A DNA stretch of 60,146 nucleotides, taken from positions 21,861 to 82,006 of the forward strand of contig JAPYUM010000007.1 of assembly GCA_029940535.1 (NCBI GenBank). Reading direction: 5' to 3'. This document shows positions 1 through 8,662 of this stretch, piece after piece (position 1 is the stretch's first letter; each line of letters opens with the position of its first letter). This DNA is from Vicinamibacterales bacterium. GTDB lineage: Bacteria; Acidobacteriota; Vicinamibacteria; Vicinamibacterales; UBA8438. A program made the translations under genes and the position numbers. The notes below the pieces were generated by a model. It ran no database searches. It saw only the letters and a program-made list of their open reading frames with translations, and was not told the DNA's origin.

Positions 1-464
1 TACGGCCGGCGCACCATCGGCAGATAGCATACTCCCGCGAGGCCGACGTCGTATATCGCGCAGGCCGTCGAGTACCAGGTGGGCAGGGCGTCCGAGGGCA
101 GCGCGCCAGCTCCATGCAGCAGGTCGACGGCCGCGTGACCGGCAAACCCCAGCGCCAGCATCGTGAGCGCGGTACCCGGGTCCTGCGTGATCGCCAGCGA
201 GGCGAGCACAAGAAACCCCACGGCGAGGGCCACGTCGATGCCACTCCCCGGGCTGGAGCCATGCGCGAGAGCGAATCCGACATACACGCCGGCTGTCAAC
301 ACCAGTATCAGAGCGCCAAACTGCGCGAGCCGCAGCTCCGCCACCAGTCGGTCCGGCGCCGTCGGATCGGCGCGCGACGCGGTCAGGGACAGCCGGATCA
401 GGGCGAGCGCCATGACTACGCTGGCGACGATCAGCGCGAGGTCGGCATCAGTGAGATTCGCCAC
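1..464 (-). CDS. Membrane protein of unknown function (3' end outside window)
   Basis: Reading the minus strand from GTG at 464 gives at least 154 codons without a stop, running off the window edge. The product is rich in Leu, Ala and Val, with about four to five hydrophobic stretches separated by short polar loops (one carries SRADPTAPDRL, another HGSSPGSG), so it is an integral inner-membrane protein. It starts inside the stop of the small upstream ORF (TAGTG, one-base overlap), which implies translational coupling and fixes the start. I do not recognise the family. Membrane nature is seen in the sequence; function is unknown. Confidence 0.7.
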   Translation of the reverse strand, partial: MANLTDADLALIVASVVMALALIRLSLTASRADPTAPDRLVAELRLAQFGALILVLTAGVYVGFALAHGSSPGSGIDVALAVGFLVLASLAITQDPGTALTMLALGFAGHAAVDLLHGAGALPSDALPTWYSTACAIYDVGLAGVCYLPMVRRP

Positions 465-592
465 TAGAGGTACTCGAGGGGGTCGACGCCGTATTCGGCC
501 GGGTCGAGCGGGGCCGCGCACGTGCGGGCAAAGGCGATGAGACGGGCAGCTCGGGCAGAATCGAGCGGCTCTGGTGTCGGGGCGTCACTCAT
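464..592 (-). CDS. Small 42-aa hypothetical protein, coupled to downstream membrane protein
   Basis: ATG at 592 opens a 42-residue frame (begins MSDAPTPEPLDSARAARLIA) that ends in TAG overlapping the GTG of the following gene by one base. It is acidic, has no membrane segment, and contains one Cys. The precise TAGTG overlap and sensible amino-acid composition favour a real gene. Its role is unknown; it may be a small partner of the membrane protein it is coupled to. Confidence 0.5.
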   Translation of the reverse strand: MSDAPTPEPLDSARAARLIAFARTCAAPLDPAEYGVDPLEYL

Positions 593-679
593 GGTCCAAA
601 ACGTCACCAGTATCATATCCGGCGGTCCGCCGGCGGGCCGACGGCAGGCACGGGATACGCGTATGATCTTCAGGTCGTC

Positions 680-2029
680 ATGACCCTCGTAGCGAACGAT
701 TCGTCCGGATCCGACGATTGGCGCCTGCGTCTGGCGCTGGCGGCCGGTGCCGGTCTGCTCGGAGCCGGGGCGCTGTGGCTACAGGATGTGCTCGACCCCC
801 GAGTGCGCGCGCTGGCCGGCGTCGTGGCGTTTCTCGCCGTCGCTGGCGCTTGTTCGGCCCGGATCCGTGCCGTGAATCCGCGCCTGGTGGCGAGCGGGTT
901 GGCACTCCAGATCGGACTCGCGGTCCTGATCTTGAAGGTCGAGGTCGGCGGGGTTCGGCCCGGCTACCAGTTCTTCGCCATGGTGGCCGCCGTCGCGACG
1001 CAATTCCTCGAGTTCACCAACGCCGGGTCGCGGTTCGTCTTCGGCGTACTGGCCGACCCGCAACAGATGGGGGAGCAGTTTCAGGACGGGATGGTCCTGG
1101 CGTTCGCCTCCCTGCCGATTCTCATCTTCATGTCGTCGGTCTTCACGGTGCTCTATCACCTCGGGGTGCTGCAAGTGGCCGTGAAGTTGATGGCCCGCGT
1201 CATGTCGCGCGTCATGGGCACCAGCGGCGCCGAGAGCTTGTCGGCAGCGGCCAACGTGTTCTTGGGAGTGACCGAGGCGCCGATTGTCATTCGACCCTAT
1301 ATCGCCGGTATGACGCAGTCAGAGCTGTTGGCACTGATGACGGGGGGGCTGGCCACGATTGCGGGTACCGTCATGGCGATCTACATCAGCCTGGGCGCCG
1401 ACCCGGTCGGCGTTCTCACGACCAGTGTCATGGCGGCGCCCTGCGGCCTCTATCTGTCCAAGATCCTGCTGCCGGAGATGGAGACGCCAGCCACCGTCGG
1501 CGATGTGCGTATCGTCGTGGAACGTGAACACGTCAACATCATTGATGCGCTGGCCTCCGGTGCCTCGGATGGGACCCGGCTCGCGATCAACGTCGCGGCG
1601 ATGTTGATCGCGTTTTTGGCCTTCATTGCGATGATTGACTACGGCCTTGGCCTGGTGAGCGCGAATCTCAGTTTGACCGCGATTTTCGGATGGCTGTTCG
1701 CGCCGGTGGCGGCCTTGCTGGGGGTCGCGTCGAGCGACCTGCCGGCGGTCGCCGATCTGCTGGGCACGAAACTGGCGACCAACGAGTTCGTGGCCTTCAT
1801 CAAATTGAACGACACCTATCTCGGCGCGGTCAGCGAGCACACCCGCATGGTGGCGACGTTCGCGCTCACGGGGTTCGCCAATTTCGGATCGGTCGGCATT
1901 CTGCTCGGCGGTATCGGCGCACTCGCCCCGTCTCGTCGCGCGGATCTCGCGCGCCTCGGTCCCATCGCCCTACTCGGTGGGTTCCTCGCCACGCTGATCA
2001 ACGCCGCCCTGGCCTCGATCCTGCTCTAG
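680..2029 (+). CDS. nupC: Concentrative nucleoside transporter (NupC/CNT family)
   Basis: Cation-coupled nucleoside symporter of the inner membrane. The 449-aa product has N-terminal membrane segments, then the CNT core: the F-T-N-A-G-S-R-F-V-F-G stretch at residues 112-122, and the nucleoside-binding segment at about 180-208 containing G-T-S-G-A-E-S-L and T-E-A-P-I-V-I-R-P-Y. C-terminal helices contain the expected N-E-F-V-A and F-A-N-F-G-S-V-G-I motifs. Length is slightly above the roughly 400 residues of enteric NupC because of an extra N-terminal region. A TATGAT hexamer lies at 662-667, close to the ATG at 680, so the transcript leader would be very short. It precedes mtnA, so import of nucleosides and salvage of methylthioadenosine carbons may be linked, but this is inference. 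Confidence 0.9.
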   Translation: MTLVANDSSGSDDWRLRLALAAGAGLLGAGALWLQDVLDPRVRALAGVVAFLAVAGACSARIRAVNPRLVASGLALQIGLAVLILKVEVGGVRPGYQFFAMVAAVATQFLEFTNAGSRFVFGVLADPQQMGEQFQDGMVLAFASLPILIFMSSVFTVLYHLGVLQVAVKLMARVMSRVMGTSGAESLSAAANVFLGVTEAPIVIRPYIAGMTQSELLALMTGGLATIAGTVMAIYISLGADPVGVLTTSVMAAPCGLYLSKILLPEMETPATVGDVRIVVEREHVNIIDALASGASDGTRLAINVAAMLIAFLAFIAMIDYGLGLVSANLSLTAIFGWLFAPVAALLGVASSDLPAVADLLGTKLATNEFVAFIKLNDTYLGAVSEHTRMVATFALTGFANFGSVGILLGGIGALAPSRRADLARLGPIALLGGFLATLINAALASILL

Positions 2030-2075
2030 CAATCTCCACCTGCCGGACAAGAAGCATCGGAGAGGTCAAGCCCTG

Positions 2076-2124
2076 GTGGCGCAGGCCTTCAGGCCTGCGA
2101 TCGCACGGCTAAAGTCGTCCGCCA
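2076..2124. repeat. REP-like double hairpin element (copy 1)
   Basis: Between nupC and mtnA lies a compact structured repeat. GTGGC (2076-2080) pairs with GCCAC (2120-2124). Inside it GCAGGCCT pairs with AGGCCTGC around a TC loop, followed by a small ACGGC/GTCGT hairpin with a TAAA loop. The same layout with related sequence recurs at 60039-60092. It resembles dispersed REP elements and could also act as a terminator for nupC. Confidence 0.6.
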
Positions 2125-2160
2125 CGATGAGATCTGTGCCCTGGCGCGCGGCCACGTTAC

Positions 2161-2166
2161 TATGAT
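2161..2166 (+). promoter_or_regulatory. Possible -10 element (TATGAT) for mtnA operon
   Basis: TATGAT, one mismatch from the sigma-70 -10 consensus, sits 28 bases before the mtnA ATG. I see no convincing -35 hexamer at the proper spacing, so this is only a candidate. Confidence 0.3.
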
Positions 2167-2193
2167 TGACGGCTGCGGAGGACGACGACAGAC

Positions 2194-3240
2194 ATGCTAC
2201 CGACGATTGATTGGGAAGACGGCGACGTGGTGATGATCGACCAGCGGAAGCTGCCGGCCCGCGAGGTGTACGTGCGCTGTCGAACGGCGAAGGATGTGGC
2301 CAAGGCGATCCGAACAATGGTGATCCGCGGCGCCCCGGCGATTGGGGTCGCGGCGGCGATGGGGCTGGCGCTGGCCGTGCGCCGCAGCACCGCGACCGGC
2401 ACCACGCAGCTGGCGACCGAGTTCTATCGGGCGTGCGGCATGCTGGCGGCGACCCGTCCGACGGCGGTGAATCTGTTCTGGGCCATCGAGCGGATGAAGC
2501 GGGTATTCGCCGCGGCGATGCTGGCCGGACAGTCGACGGATGAGTTGACCGCCACCATCGACGCGGAGTCGGCCCGCGTGCACGACGAAGACGTGGCTAG
2601 TTGTCGAGCCCTGGGTGCGCACGGGGCCGCCGTCGTGCCGGACGACGCGCGTGTGCTCACGCATTGCAACGCCGGGGCGTTGGCCACGGGGGGATATGGC
2701 ACGGCGCTCGGAGTGGTGCGGGCGGCCGTCGAGGCGGGGAAACGGGTGGCGGTATTCGCGGACGAGACGCGCCCGTTTCTGCAGGGGGCCCGTTTGACGG
2801 CGTGGGAGCTGGTGCGGGACGGCATCGAGACCACGGTCATCACCGACGGCATGTCCGGGGCGCTGATGCGCGCCGGGTGCGTCGACCTCGTCGTGGTCGG
2901 GGCTGACCGGATTGCCGCCAATGGGGACGTCGCCAACAAGATCGGCACCTACACTGTCGCGGTGCTCGCGCGCGCGCACGGCATACCGTTCTACGTGGCG
3001 GCCCCCGTGTCGACGATCGACTTGTCGACCCCGGACGGGTCGGGCATACCGATCGAAGAGCGTGACGCCAAAGAGATCACCCACCTGGGTCCGGCCCAGC
3101 TGACGCCCGAGGGGGCGAGCGTGTGGAACCCGGCGTTCGATGTGACCCCGGCCGAATACGTGGCGGGCATCATAACCGAGCACGGCGTGTGTCGGCCGCC
3201 GTTTGACGCGAGTCTCCGTGAGGCGTGCGGCGCGGCCTGA
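2194..3240 (+). CDS. mtnA: S-methyl-5-thioribose-1-phosphate isomerase
   Basis: Converts 5-methylthioribose-1-phosphate to 5-methylthioribulose-1-phosphate in methionine salvage; cytosolic. The 348-aa product has the family's R-G-A-P-A-I-G-V motif (45-52), the catalytic Cys158 in [16 protein letters not shown], and the catalytic Asp238 in [12 protein letters not shown], followed by N-K-I-G-T-Y. Length is typical (about 350). ATG at 2194 follows a GGAGGA-like site. tsaD starts 25 bases downstream, so co-transcription is likely. No other methionine-salvage gene is seen nearby. eIF2B-alpha-like paralogues exist, but the Cys/Asp pair supports MtnA. Confidence 0.95.
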   Translation: MLPTIDWEDGDVVMIDQRKLPAREVYVRCRTAKDVAKAIRTMVIRGAPAIGVAAAMGLALAVRRSTATGTTQLATEFYRACGMLAATRPTAVNLFWAIERMKRVFAAAMLAGQSTDELTATIDAESARVHDEDVASCRALGAHGAAVVPDDARVLTHCNAGALATGGYGTALGVVRAAVEAGKRVAVFADETRPFLQGARLTAWELVRDGIETTVITDGMSGALMRAGCVDLVVVGADRIAANGDVANKIGTYTVAVLARAHGIPFYVAAPVSTIDLSTPDGSGIPIEERDAKEITHLGPAQLTPEGASVWNPAFDVTPAEYVAGIITEHGVCRPPFDASLREACGAA

Positions 3241-3265
3241 AGGCGCGTCCTGAAGGCCGGACACC

Positions 3266-4381
3266 ATGAGCCTGACCACGCTCCTCGCTATCGAAACCTC
3301 CTGCGACGAGACGGCGGCCGCGGTCGCCGTTGACGGCGGCGGAGACCGGCCGGCGCCCGAGATCCGGTCGAGCGTGATTGCCTCGCAGGTTGAGATCCAT
3401 CGCGAGTGGGGCGGCGTGGTGCCGGAGTTGGCCTCGCGACAACACTTGCGCGACCTGTGTGGAGTCGTCGAGCGCGCGTTGGCCGACGCGGGCGTCGGGT
3501 GGACGGACCTCGACGCCATCGCCGTGACCCAGGGGCCCGGCCTGGTCGGGTCGCTCCTCGTCGGGGTCGCCTTCGCGAAGGCGCTGGCGCTCGGACTCAA
3601 CCGCCCGTTGGTCGCGGTCAATCACCTGGCCGGACACATCGAATCTCTCTTCCTCTGTCATCCTGACCTCGCCCTTCCGGGTGTCGTACTCGTCGTTTCC
3701 GGCGGGCACACGAGTCTGTATCACCTGCCGGAGGCGGGCACCTACCGGCTCGTGGGACGGACCCGCGACGACGCCGCGGGGGAAGCGTTCGACAAGGTCG
3801 CCAAATTGCTCGGGTTGCCGTACCCCGGTGGACCGGCGGTCGACCGGCTGGCCCGCGCCGGCGACGAGCGGTCGATTGCGTTTCCGGTGGCGCGGATGAC
3901 CCACGCCGATCGCGCCCCGGGAGCGCCGAGGGTGAAGCCGCCGGGATTTCCGATGTCGCCCGGGCGACTGGATTTCAGCTTCAGCGGACTCAAGACGGCG
4001 GTCGCACGGCATGTGCAGCGTCACGTGGCGGAGCACGGCCGCCCGCTGAACGAGCGGGAGACGGCCGACGTGTGCGCCAGTTTTCAGCGGGCGGTGGTGG
4101 ACGCCCTGCTTGAGGGGGCGTTCGAGGCGGCGCGGCGGTTCGGGGCCCGCAGCCTCGGTATCGCCGGCGGCGTGTCCGCCAACGGTCGGCTTCGCGATGT
4201 GGCGACGTCGGAAGGAGAGGCGCGCGATCTGCCGGTCCTGTTTCCGACGGTGCAGCTCTCGACCGACAACGCCGCGATGATCGCCGCCGCCGGGTTGCGC
4301 CAACTGCGGGCCGGTGCGCGGGCCTCGCGGGACCTGAAGGCGCTACCGACCCTTCCGCTCGAAACGGGTCGTACGCCGTGA
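3266..4381 (+). CDS. tsaD: tRNA N6-adenosine threonylcarbamoyltransferase TsaD
   Basis: Transfers the threonylcarbamoyl group to A37 of ANN-decoding tRNAs, working with TsaB/TsaE; cytosolic. Seen: ASKHA-type start L-L-A-I-E-T-S-C-D-E-T (residues 6-16), metal-binding His120 and His124 in N-H-L-A-G-H-I, S-G-G-H-T-S-L-Y, D-D-A-A-G-E-A-F-D-K, F-S-F-S-G-L-K-T-A-V, G-G-V-S-A-N-G-R-L, and the C-terminal S-T-D-N-A-A-M-I-A metal Asp. 371 aa is slightly longer than the usual 335-350, mainly from an extra segment around 220-240. Its TGA overlaps the GTG of the Nudix gene. Confidence 0.95.
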   Translation: MSLTTLLAIETSCDETAAAVAVDGGGDRPAPEIRSSVIASQVEIHREWGGVVPELASRQHLRDLCGVVERALADAGVGWTDLDAIAVTQGPGLVGSLLVGVAFAKALALGLNRPLVAVNHLAGHIESLFLCHPDLALPGVVLVVSGGHTSLYHLPEAGTYRLVGRTRDDAAGEAFDKVAKLLGLPYPGGPAVDRLARAGDERSIAFPVARMTHADRAPGAPRVKPPGFPMSPGRLDFSFSGLKTAVARHVQRHVAEHGRPLNERETADVCASFQRAVVDALLEGAFEAARRFGARSLGIAGGVSANGRLRDVATSEGEARDLPVLFPTVQLSTDNAAMIAAAGLRQLRAGARASRDLKALPTLPLETGRTP

Positions 4382-4803
4382 GTCGCGAGTATCCCTCCCG
4401 GCCGATCATCGGTGTCGGGGGCGTGGTGTTCATCGAGGGTCGCGTGGTCCTCATCAAGCGTCGACATCCGCCGTTGCAGGGACGGTGGAGCCTCCCCGGC
4501 GGGGGCGTTCAGGTCGGAGAGACCCTGCGAGAGGCCGTGCAGCGTGAGCTGCGCGAGGAGATTGGCATCGGCACGCGGGTCGGACCGCTCATCGACCTGT
4601 TCGATCACATCACCCGCGAGCCGGACGGGCGCGTGCAGTATCACTTCGTGCTGGCCGACTACCTGTGTCACCAGGTCGGGGGCCGCCTCCGGCCGGGGTC
4701 CGATGCCGAATCGGTGGCGACCGCCGATCCGGACAATCTGTCGTCGTACGAACTGACGGATAAGACGCTGGAAGTGATCCACCGGGCCGCCACACTGCGT
4801 TGA
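4378..4803 (+). CDS. Nudix hydrolase
   Basis: Pyrophosphohydrolase of a nucleoside-diphosphate-linked substrate. The 141-aa product is one Nudix domain; the full Nudix box G-x5-E-x7-R-E-x-x-E-E-x-G-x is intact at residues 42-64 (E48, R56-E57, E60-E61). GTG at 4378 overlaps the tsaD stop (GTGA), so it is translationally coupled to tsaD. The start S-R-E-Y-P-S-R-P-I-I-G-V-G and the P-L-Q-G-R-W-S-L-P-G segment resemble ADP-ribose pyrophosphatase/MutT-type members, but the substrate cannot be fixed from sequence. Confidence 0.9.
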   Translation: MSREYPSRPIIGVGGVVFIEGRVVLIKRRHPPLQGRWSLPGGGVQVGETLREAVQRELREEIGIGTRVGPLIDLFDHITREPDGRVQYHFVLADYLCHQVGGRLRPGSDAESVATADPDNLSSYELTDKTLEVIHRAATLR

Positions 4804-4873
4804 CAGTGTCGAAACCCCGGTGCTACCGTCGCCTGCGTTCGGGGGCGTAGCCCCGTCTTCGGAATAGCCACAC

Positions 4874-6175
4874 ATGCCCTGGTACCGCGAAGCTCACTGG
4901 CGCATCCTGATCGCCCTCGTCCTCGGCCTCGGCTACGGCGTCGTCGCCGCCTATGCCGGATGGGGCCGGTTCACGGCCGACTGGATTGCTCCGTTCGGCG
5001 CCATTTTCTTCCGGTTGCTGCTGCTTGTTGCGGTCCCGTTGGTCCTGGCCTCGCTCGTGACCGGCATCGCGTCGCTCTCCGACCTGAACAAACTGTCCCG
5101 GATCGGCGGCAAGACCATCGCGATCTATCTGGCCACGACCCTGGTTGCACTCCTCATCGGGCTGACGCTGGTCAATGTCATGCAACCGGGCCGGATGGTG
5201 CCCGACAGTGTCCGGCTGACCCTGCAACAGAGCTACGAAGGCGATGTGGCGTCGAGAGAGGCAATGGCCGCCGCGGCCAGCGAGCGGGGACCGCTACAGC
5301 CTCTCGTCGATATGGTGCCGGACAACATCGTCGGGGCGGCGTCCGACAACCGGCGCATGTTGAACGTCGTGTTCGTGGCGATGCTGTTCGGTGTCGGGCT
5401 GATGCTGATTCCGCCCGAGCGGGCGGCCCCGCTCCTGGCGCTGTTCGAGAGTCTGAACGCCGTCATCATCAAGATCGTCGAGATCGTCATCATGTTCGCG
5501 CCGATCGGAGTGTTCGGGCTGATTGCCGATACCGTGACCCGGGTGGCCGGCGACTCGCCGGCGGACGTGCCCCAGTTGCTGGGCGCGCTGGGGTTCTACT
5601 GTCTGACGGTGCTGATTGGGCTCGCGATGCAGATGTTCATCGTGTACCCGACATTGCTGCGTCTTTTCACGCCGTTGACGCTACGCCAGTTCTTCTCCGG
5701 GATGGTCCAGGCCCAGATGGTGGCGTTTTCCACGTCGTCGAGTGCGGCCACGCTGCCGGTGACCATGAAGAGCGCCCAGAAAAATCTGGGTGTGTCCGAG
5801 GAGGTGGCGTCGTTCGTGCTCCCGCTCGGAGCCACGATTAACATGGACGGTACCGGGCTCTACCAGGCGGTGGCGGCCGTCTTTATCGCCCAGACGCTGG
5901 GGATCCCGCTTGACGTGCCGGCGCAGCTGACCATCGTGCTCATGGCGTTGCTCGCCTCGATCGGGACGGCGGCCGTACCCAGTGCCGGCGTCGTGATGCT
6001 GGTCGTCATTCTCGAGGCGATCGGGGTGCCGGCGGCAGGCATCGCGTTGATCCTCGGGGTGGACCGGATCCTAGATATGTCGCGGACCGCGGCCAATGTG
6101 ACCGGTGACGTGACGGTCGCGGCCATTGTGGCCGCCAGCGAAGGACAACTGGCCCCAGCCAGTCCCGAAGCCTGA
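4874..6175 (+). CDS. Dicarboxylate/amino acid:cation symporter (DAACS, GltP-like)
   Basis: Sodium- or proton-coupled uptake of glutamate, aspartate or C4-dicarboxylates. The 433-aa inner-membrane protein shows the family signatures: the serine-rich hairpin A-F-S-T-S-S-S-A-A-T-L-P (about residue 288), P-L-G-A-T-I-N-M-D-G-T-G (about 320-331), and a C-terminal substrate helix with D-R-I-L-D-M-S-R-T-A-A-N-V-T-G-D. The D-x-x-R-T-x-x-N-V pattern fits acidic-substrate binding. It starts 70 bases after the Nudix gene and 17 bases precede the next gene, so it may belong to the same transcript. Confidence 0.92.
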   Translation: MPWYREAHWRILIALVLGLGYGVVAAYAGWGRFTADWIAPFGAIFFRLLLLVAVPLVLASLVTGIASLSDLNKLSRIGGKTIAIYLATTLVALLIGLTLVNVMQPGRMVPDSVRLTLQQSYEGDVASREAMAAAASERGPLQPLVDMVPDNIVGAASDNRRMLNVVFVAMLFGVGLMLIPPERAAPLLALFESLNAVIIKIVEIVIMFAPIGVFGLIADTVTRVAGDSPADVPQLLGALGFYCLTVLIGLAMQMFIVYPTLLRLFTPLTLRQFFSGMVQAQMVAFSTSSSAATLPVTMKSAQKNLGVSEEVASFVLPLGATINMDGTGLYQAVAAVFIAQTLGIPLDVPAQLTIVLMALLASIGTAAVPSAGVVMLVVILEAIGVPAAGIALILGVDRILDMSRTAANVTGDVTVAAIVAASEGQLAPASPEA

Positions 6176-6192
6176 AGCCCGACGAAAGGCGC

Positions 6193-6762
6193 ATGAACTT
6201 CTCACGCGAGCACGCCTGGAGTCTCTTGACGGAATACACCGGCAATGACCGGCTGTTGAAGCATGGGCTTGCGGTCGAGGCCGCCGTGCGCGGGTACGCG
6301 CGGTACTTCGGGGAGGACGAGGAGGCGTGGGGCATTGTGGCCCTGCTACACGACTTCGACTACGAGCGCTGGCCCGATCGGGAGGACCACCCGTACCGCG
6401 GCTGCGAGATTCTGCGCGCGCAGGGGTATCCCGAGTATGTGATGCGGGCGATTCTGTCGCACGCGGACTACACCGGTGTGACGCGGGAGTCGCGGCTGGA
6501 GCACACGCTGTTCGCCTGTGACGAGATGGCCGGTTTTGTCACGGCGGCGGCTCTGGTGCGGCCGTCGCGCAGCGTGCTGGACCTCGAGGCGAAGTCGGTC
6601 AAGAAGCGGATGAAGGACAAGGCGTTCGCGCGCGCCGTGCCACGAGATGATCTGCGGCAGGGCGCCGAAGAGGTGGGAGTGTCGCTCGATGACCACATCA
6701 CCAATGTGATCGCCTTTATGCGTCTGCGGGCCGACGACCTCGGCCTGCGAGGTAGCTTGTAG
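6193..6762 (+). CDS. HD-domain phosphohydrolase
   Basis: Predicted metal-dependent phosphohydrolase of 189 aa. The HD signature is intact: His24, His53-Asp54 (L-L-H-D-F-D-Y-E-R-W) and a downstream Asp110 (F-A-C-D-E-M-A-G). Members of this compact HDIG-like group are usually annotated only as HD superfamily hydrolases; substrate is unknown. It lies 17 bases after the symporter and may be co-transcribed. The C-terminal helix pattern (V-S-L-D-D-H-I-T-N-V-I-A) is typical of the group. Confidence 0.85.
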   Translation: MNFSREHAWSLLTEYTGNDRLLKHGLAVEAAVRGYARYFGEDEEAWGIVALLHDFDYERWPDREDHPYRGCEILRAQGYPEYVMRAILSHADYTGVTRESRLEHTLFACDEMAGFVTAAALVRPSRSVLDLEAKSVKKRMKDKAFARAVPRDDLRQGAEEVGVSLDDHITNVIAFMRLRADDLGLRGSL

Positions 6763-6884
6763 CCGCCTGTGGTGAACGGCCCTGCCTCCAATGAAGGCTG
6801 CGCCATCCCGTCCAACGCCTGTGTTCCCGCATCTACGGTGAGTCGAACCTGCGCGCGCCCGTCTCCGTATTGCCTTCTAGTGTG

Positions 6885-7823
6885 ATGTCCATCCCCGGAT
6901 CCGAAGACCAGCCGGTTGCCAGCCTCGACAACGTCTCCGTGCGTTTCGGCGCGCAGGAGGCGCTCCGGGACGTGTCGGCGAGCTTTGCGCCCGGCGCGGT
7001 CGGGCTGCTGGGGCCGAACGGTGCCGGTAAGAGCACCCTGCTGAAGGTGCTGTTGGGTTTCGTGACACCGACTGCGGGGCGGATGGACGTGCTCGGTATC
7101 GATGTGGCCGCGCATCCCCAGCGCATCCGTGCCCGCCTCGGCTATATGCCGGAGTCTGACGGACACATTCCTGGGATGAACGCCGTATCCTTCGTCGCCT
7201 ACTGTGGTCAGCTCGCCGGTCTGCCCCGCAGCGACGCGATGCAGCGCGCGCATGAGGTGCTCCACTACGTGGGGTTGGGCGAGGCGCGCTACCGGAACAC
7301 GGAGACCTACTCGACCGGGATGAAGCAGCGGATCAAACTCGCGCAGGCGCTGGTGCACGACCCTGACCTCCTGTTTCTCGATGAGCCGACCAACGGCATG
7401 GACCCCAAGGGCCGCGAGGAGATGCTGGAGCTGGTCGTCGATCTGGCCACTCGTAAGAGTGTGAACCTGATCCTGTCGTCCCATCTCCTGCCCGACGTTG
7501 AGGCGACATGCGACCGGGTCGTCGTCATGCACCAAGGCACGGTGGCCACGCAGGGATCGATCGCCGACTTGAAGGGACTGCGGCGTCAGGTCTTCGAAGT
7601 GCGCATCAAGGGCGATGTCGACACGTTCATCGCGGCCCTCGAGGCAGAGGGGGCGGAGTGCCATGGGACGGGTGAGGATCTGCTGCGGGTGCTGGTGACA
7701 CCCGATCAGGGGCCGCGTGACCTCTTCAGCCTCGCGGCCCGGCAGCAGGTTCAGGTGCGGCATTTGCGCCCCAGTGTGCCCACCCTCGAAGATGTCTTCG
7801 CGGAAGCGATCGGAGAGGAATGA
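6885..7823 (+). CDS. ABC transporter ATP-binding protein (ABC-2 type, first of two)
   Basis: ATPase of an ABC-2 type export or membrane-remodelling system. ATG at 6885 is preferred over upstream GTG/TTG options because it lies just before the conserved start of the domain. Motifs: Walker A G-P-N-G-A-G-K-S, Q-loop region, signature Y-S-T-G-M-K-Q-R-I-K-L-A-Q-A (the S-x-G-M variant usual in this subfamily), Walker B L-L-F-L-D-E-P, switch His in S-S-H-L-L-P-D. A C-terminal extension of about 80 residues ends in T-L-E-D-V-F, as in NatA/CcmA-like ATPases. Stop overlaps the next gene's ATG by four bases. Substrate unknown. Confidence 0.9.
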   Translation: MSIPGSEDQPVASLDNVSVRFGAQEALRDVSASFAPGAVGLLGPNGAGKSTLLKVLLGFVTPTAGRMDVLGIDVAAHPQRIRARLGYMPESDGHIPGMNAVSFVAYCGQLAGLPRSDAMQRAHEVLHYVGLGEARYRNTETYSTGMKQRIKLAQALVHDPDLLFLDEPTNGMDPKGREEMLELVVDLATRKSVNLILSSHLLPDVEATCDRVVVMHQGTVATQGSIADLKGLRRQVFEVRIKGDVDTFIAALEAEGAECHGTGEDLLRVLVTPDQGPRDLFSLAARQQVQVRHLRPSVPTLEDVFAEAIGEE

Positions 7824-8662
7824 CCCCCATCCACGATCAGAGCTACCGGCGCTACACCGGTGTCCGTCAAGAGCCTGGGACCGCCTGGCTGGTCATCGCG
7901 GCGACTGGGATTCGGACCGTGCTGACCAAGAAGTTCTTCTGGCTCGTGCTGCTGGCCGCGTGGGGACAGTTCTTTGTCCGCGCCGTCATGTTCTATCTGT
8001 CCGCCAATTTTTCGAACCTGGACCTGCTGGCGCCGTCCGTCGAGACGTTTCGGCAGTTCTTCGAGATACAAGAAATCTTTGTCCTGTTCGTCACGGTCTA
8101 CGTCGGCTCCGGATTGATCGCGAACGATCGGCGATCGAACGCGCTCCAGATTTATCTGTCGAAGCCGTTGACCCGGGCCGAGTATGTGGCGGGCAAGCTC
8201 GGGACCTTGCTGTTCTTTCTGCTCCTGGTGACCCTGGTGCCGGCGCTGATGCTTCTGTTCCTGGAGATGATGTTCTCCGCCAGCTTGGCGTTTGTCGGTG
8301 CGAACCTGTTCCTGCTTCCAGCCATCACGCTCTACGCCCTGGTCGAGGTCCTGCTGTCTGCGTTCACCATGCTGGCGCTGTCATCGCTCTCGACCAGCGC
8401 CCGCTACACCGCCATGCTCTATGCGGGCGTCGTACTGTTCACGGCCGCGGTGTTTGGCATCGTGAACGGCATCACCAACAGTTCGTCGCTCGCCTGGCTC
8501 TCGTTTCGGGCGAACCTGGATCAGATTGGCGATGTCATCTTCCGGCTTCAGCCGCGATTCGAGTCGCCGTGGCTGCTGTCGGTCGTCGTGGTGGCGTTGC
8601 TGATCGGTCTGTCGGTGTGGGTGCTCGAGCGACGCGTGCGGGGCGTGGAGGTGGTGACGTGA
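7820..8662 (+). CDS. ABC-2 type transporter permease (first)
   Basis: Inner-membrane permease of 280 aa with about six hydrophobic segments. The N-terminus R-T-V-L-T-K-K-F-F-W precedes the first helix, and the cytoplasmic loop N-D-R-R-S-N-A-L-Q-I-Y-L-S-K-P-L-T-R-A-E-Y is the coupling segment typical of ABC-2 permeases. ATG overlaps the preceding ATPase stop (ATGA), and its own TGA overlaps the GTG of the second ATPase, so the three genes are translationally coupled. Confidence 0.88.
   Translation: MTPIHDQSYRRYTGVRQEPGTAWLVIAATGIRTVLTKKFFWLVLLAAWGQFFVRAVMFYLSANFSNLDLLAPSVETFRQFFEIQEIFVLFVTVYVGSGLIANDRRSNALQIYLSKPLTRAEYVAGKLGTLLFFLLLVTLVPALMLLFLEMMFSASLAFVGANLFLLPAITLYALVEVLLSAFTMLALSSLSTSARYTAMLYAGVVLFTAAVFGIVNGITNSSSLAWLSFRANLDQIGDVIFRLQPRFESPWLLSVVVVALLIGLSVWVLERRVRGVEVVT

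Noticed and set aside
2197-3621. 474-codon minus-strand frame over mtnA and tsaD
   Set aside because: Antisense shadow in GC-rich DNA; Arg/His/Gly-rich product without domains, opposite two certain genes.
7717-8658. Long N-terminal extension of the second ABC ATPase
   Set aside because: It overlaps the permease in another frame and has no domain; GTG at 8659 overlaps the permease stop and gives the normal protein.
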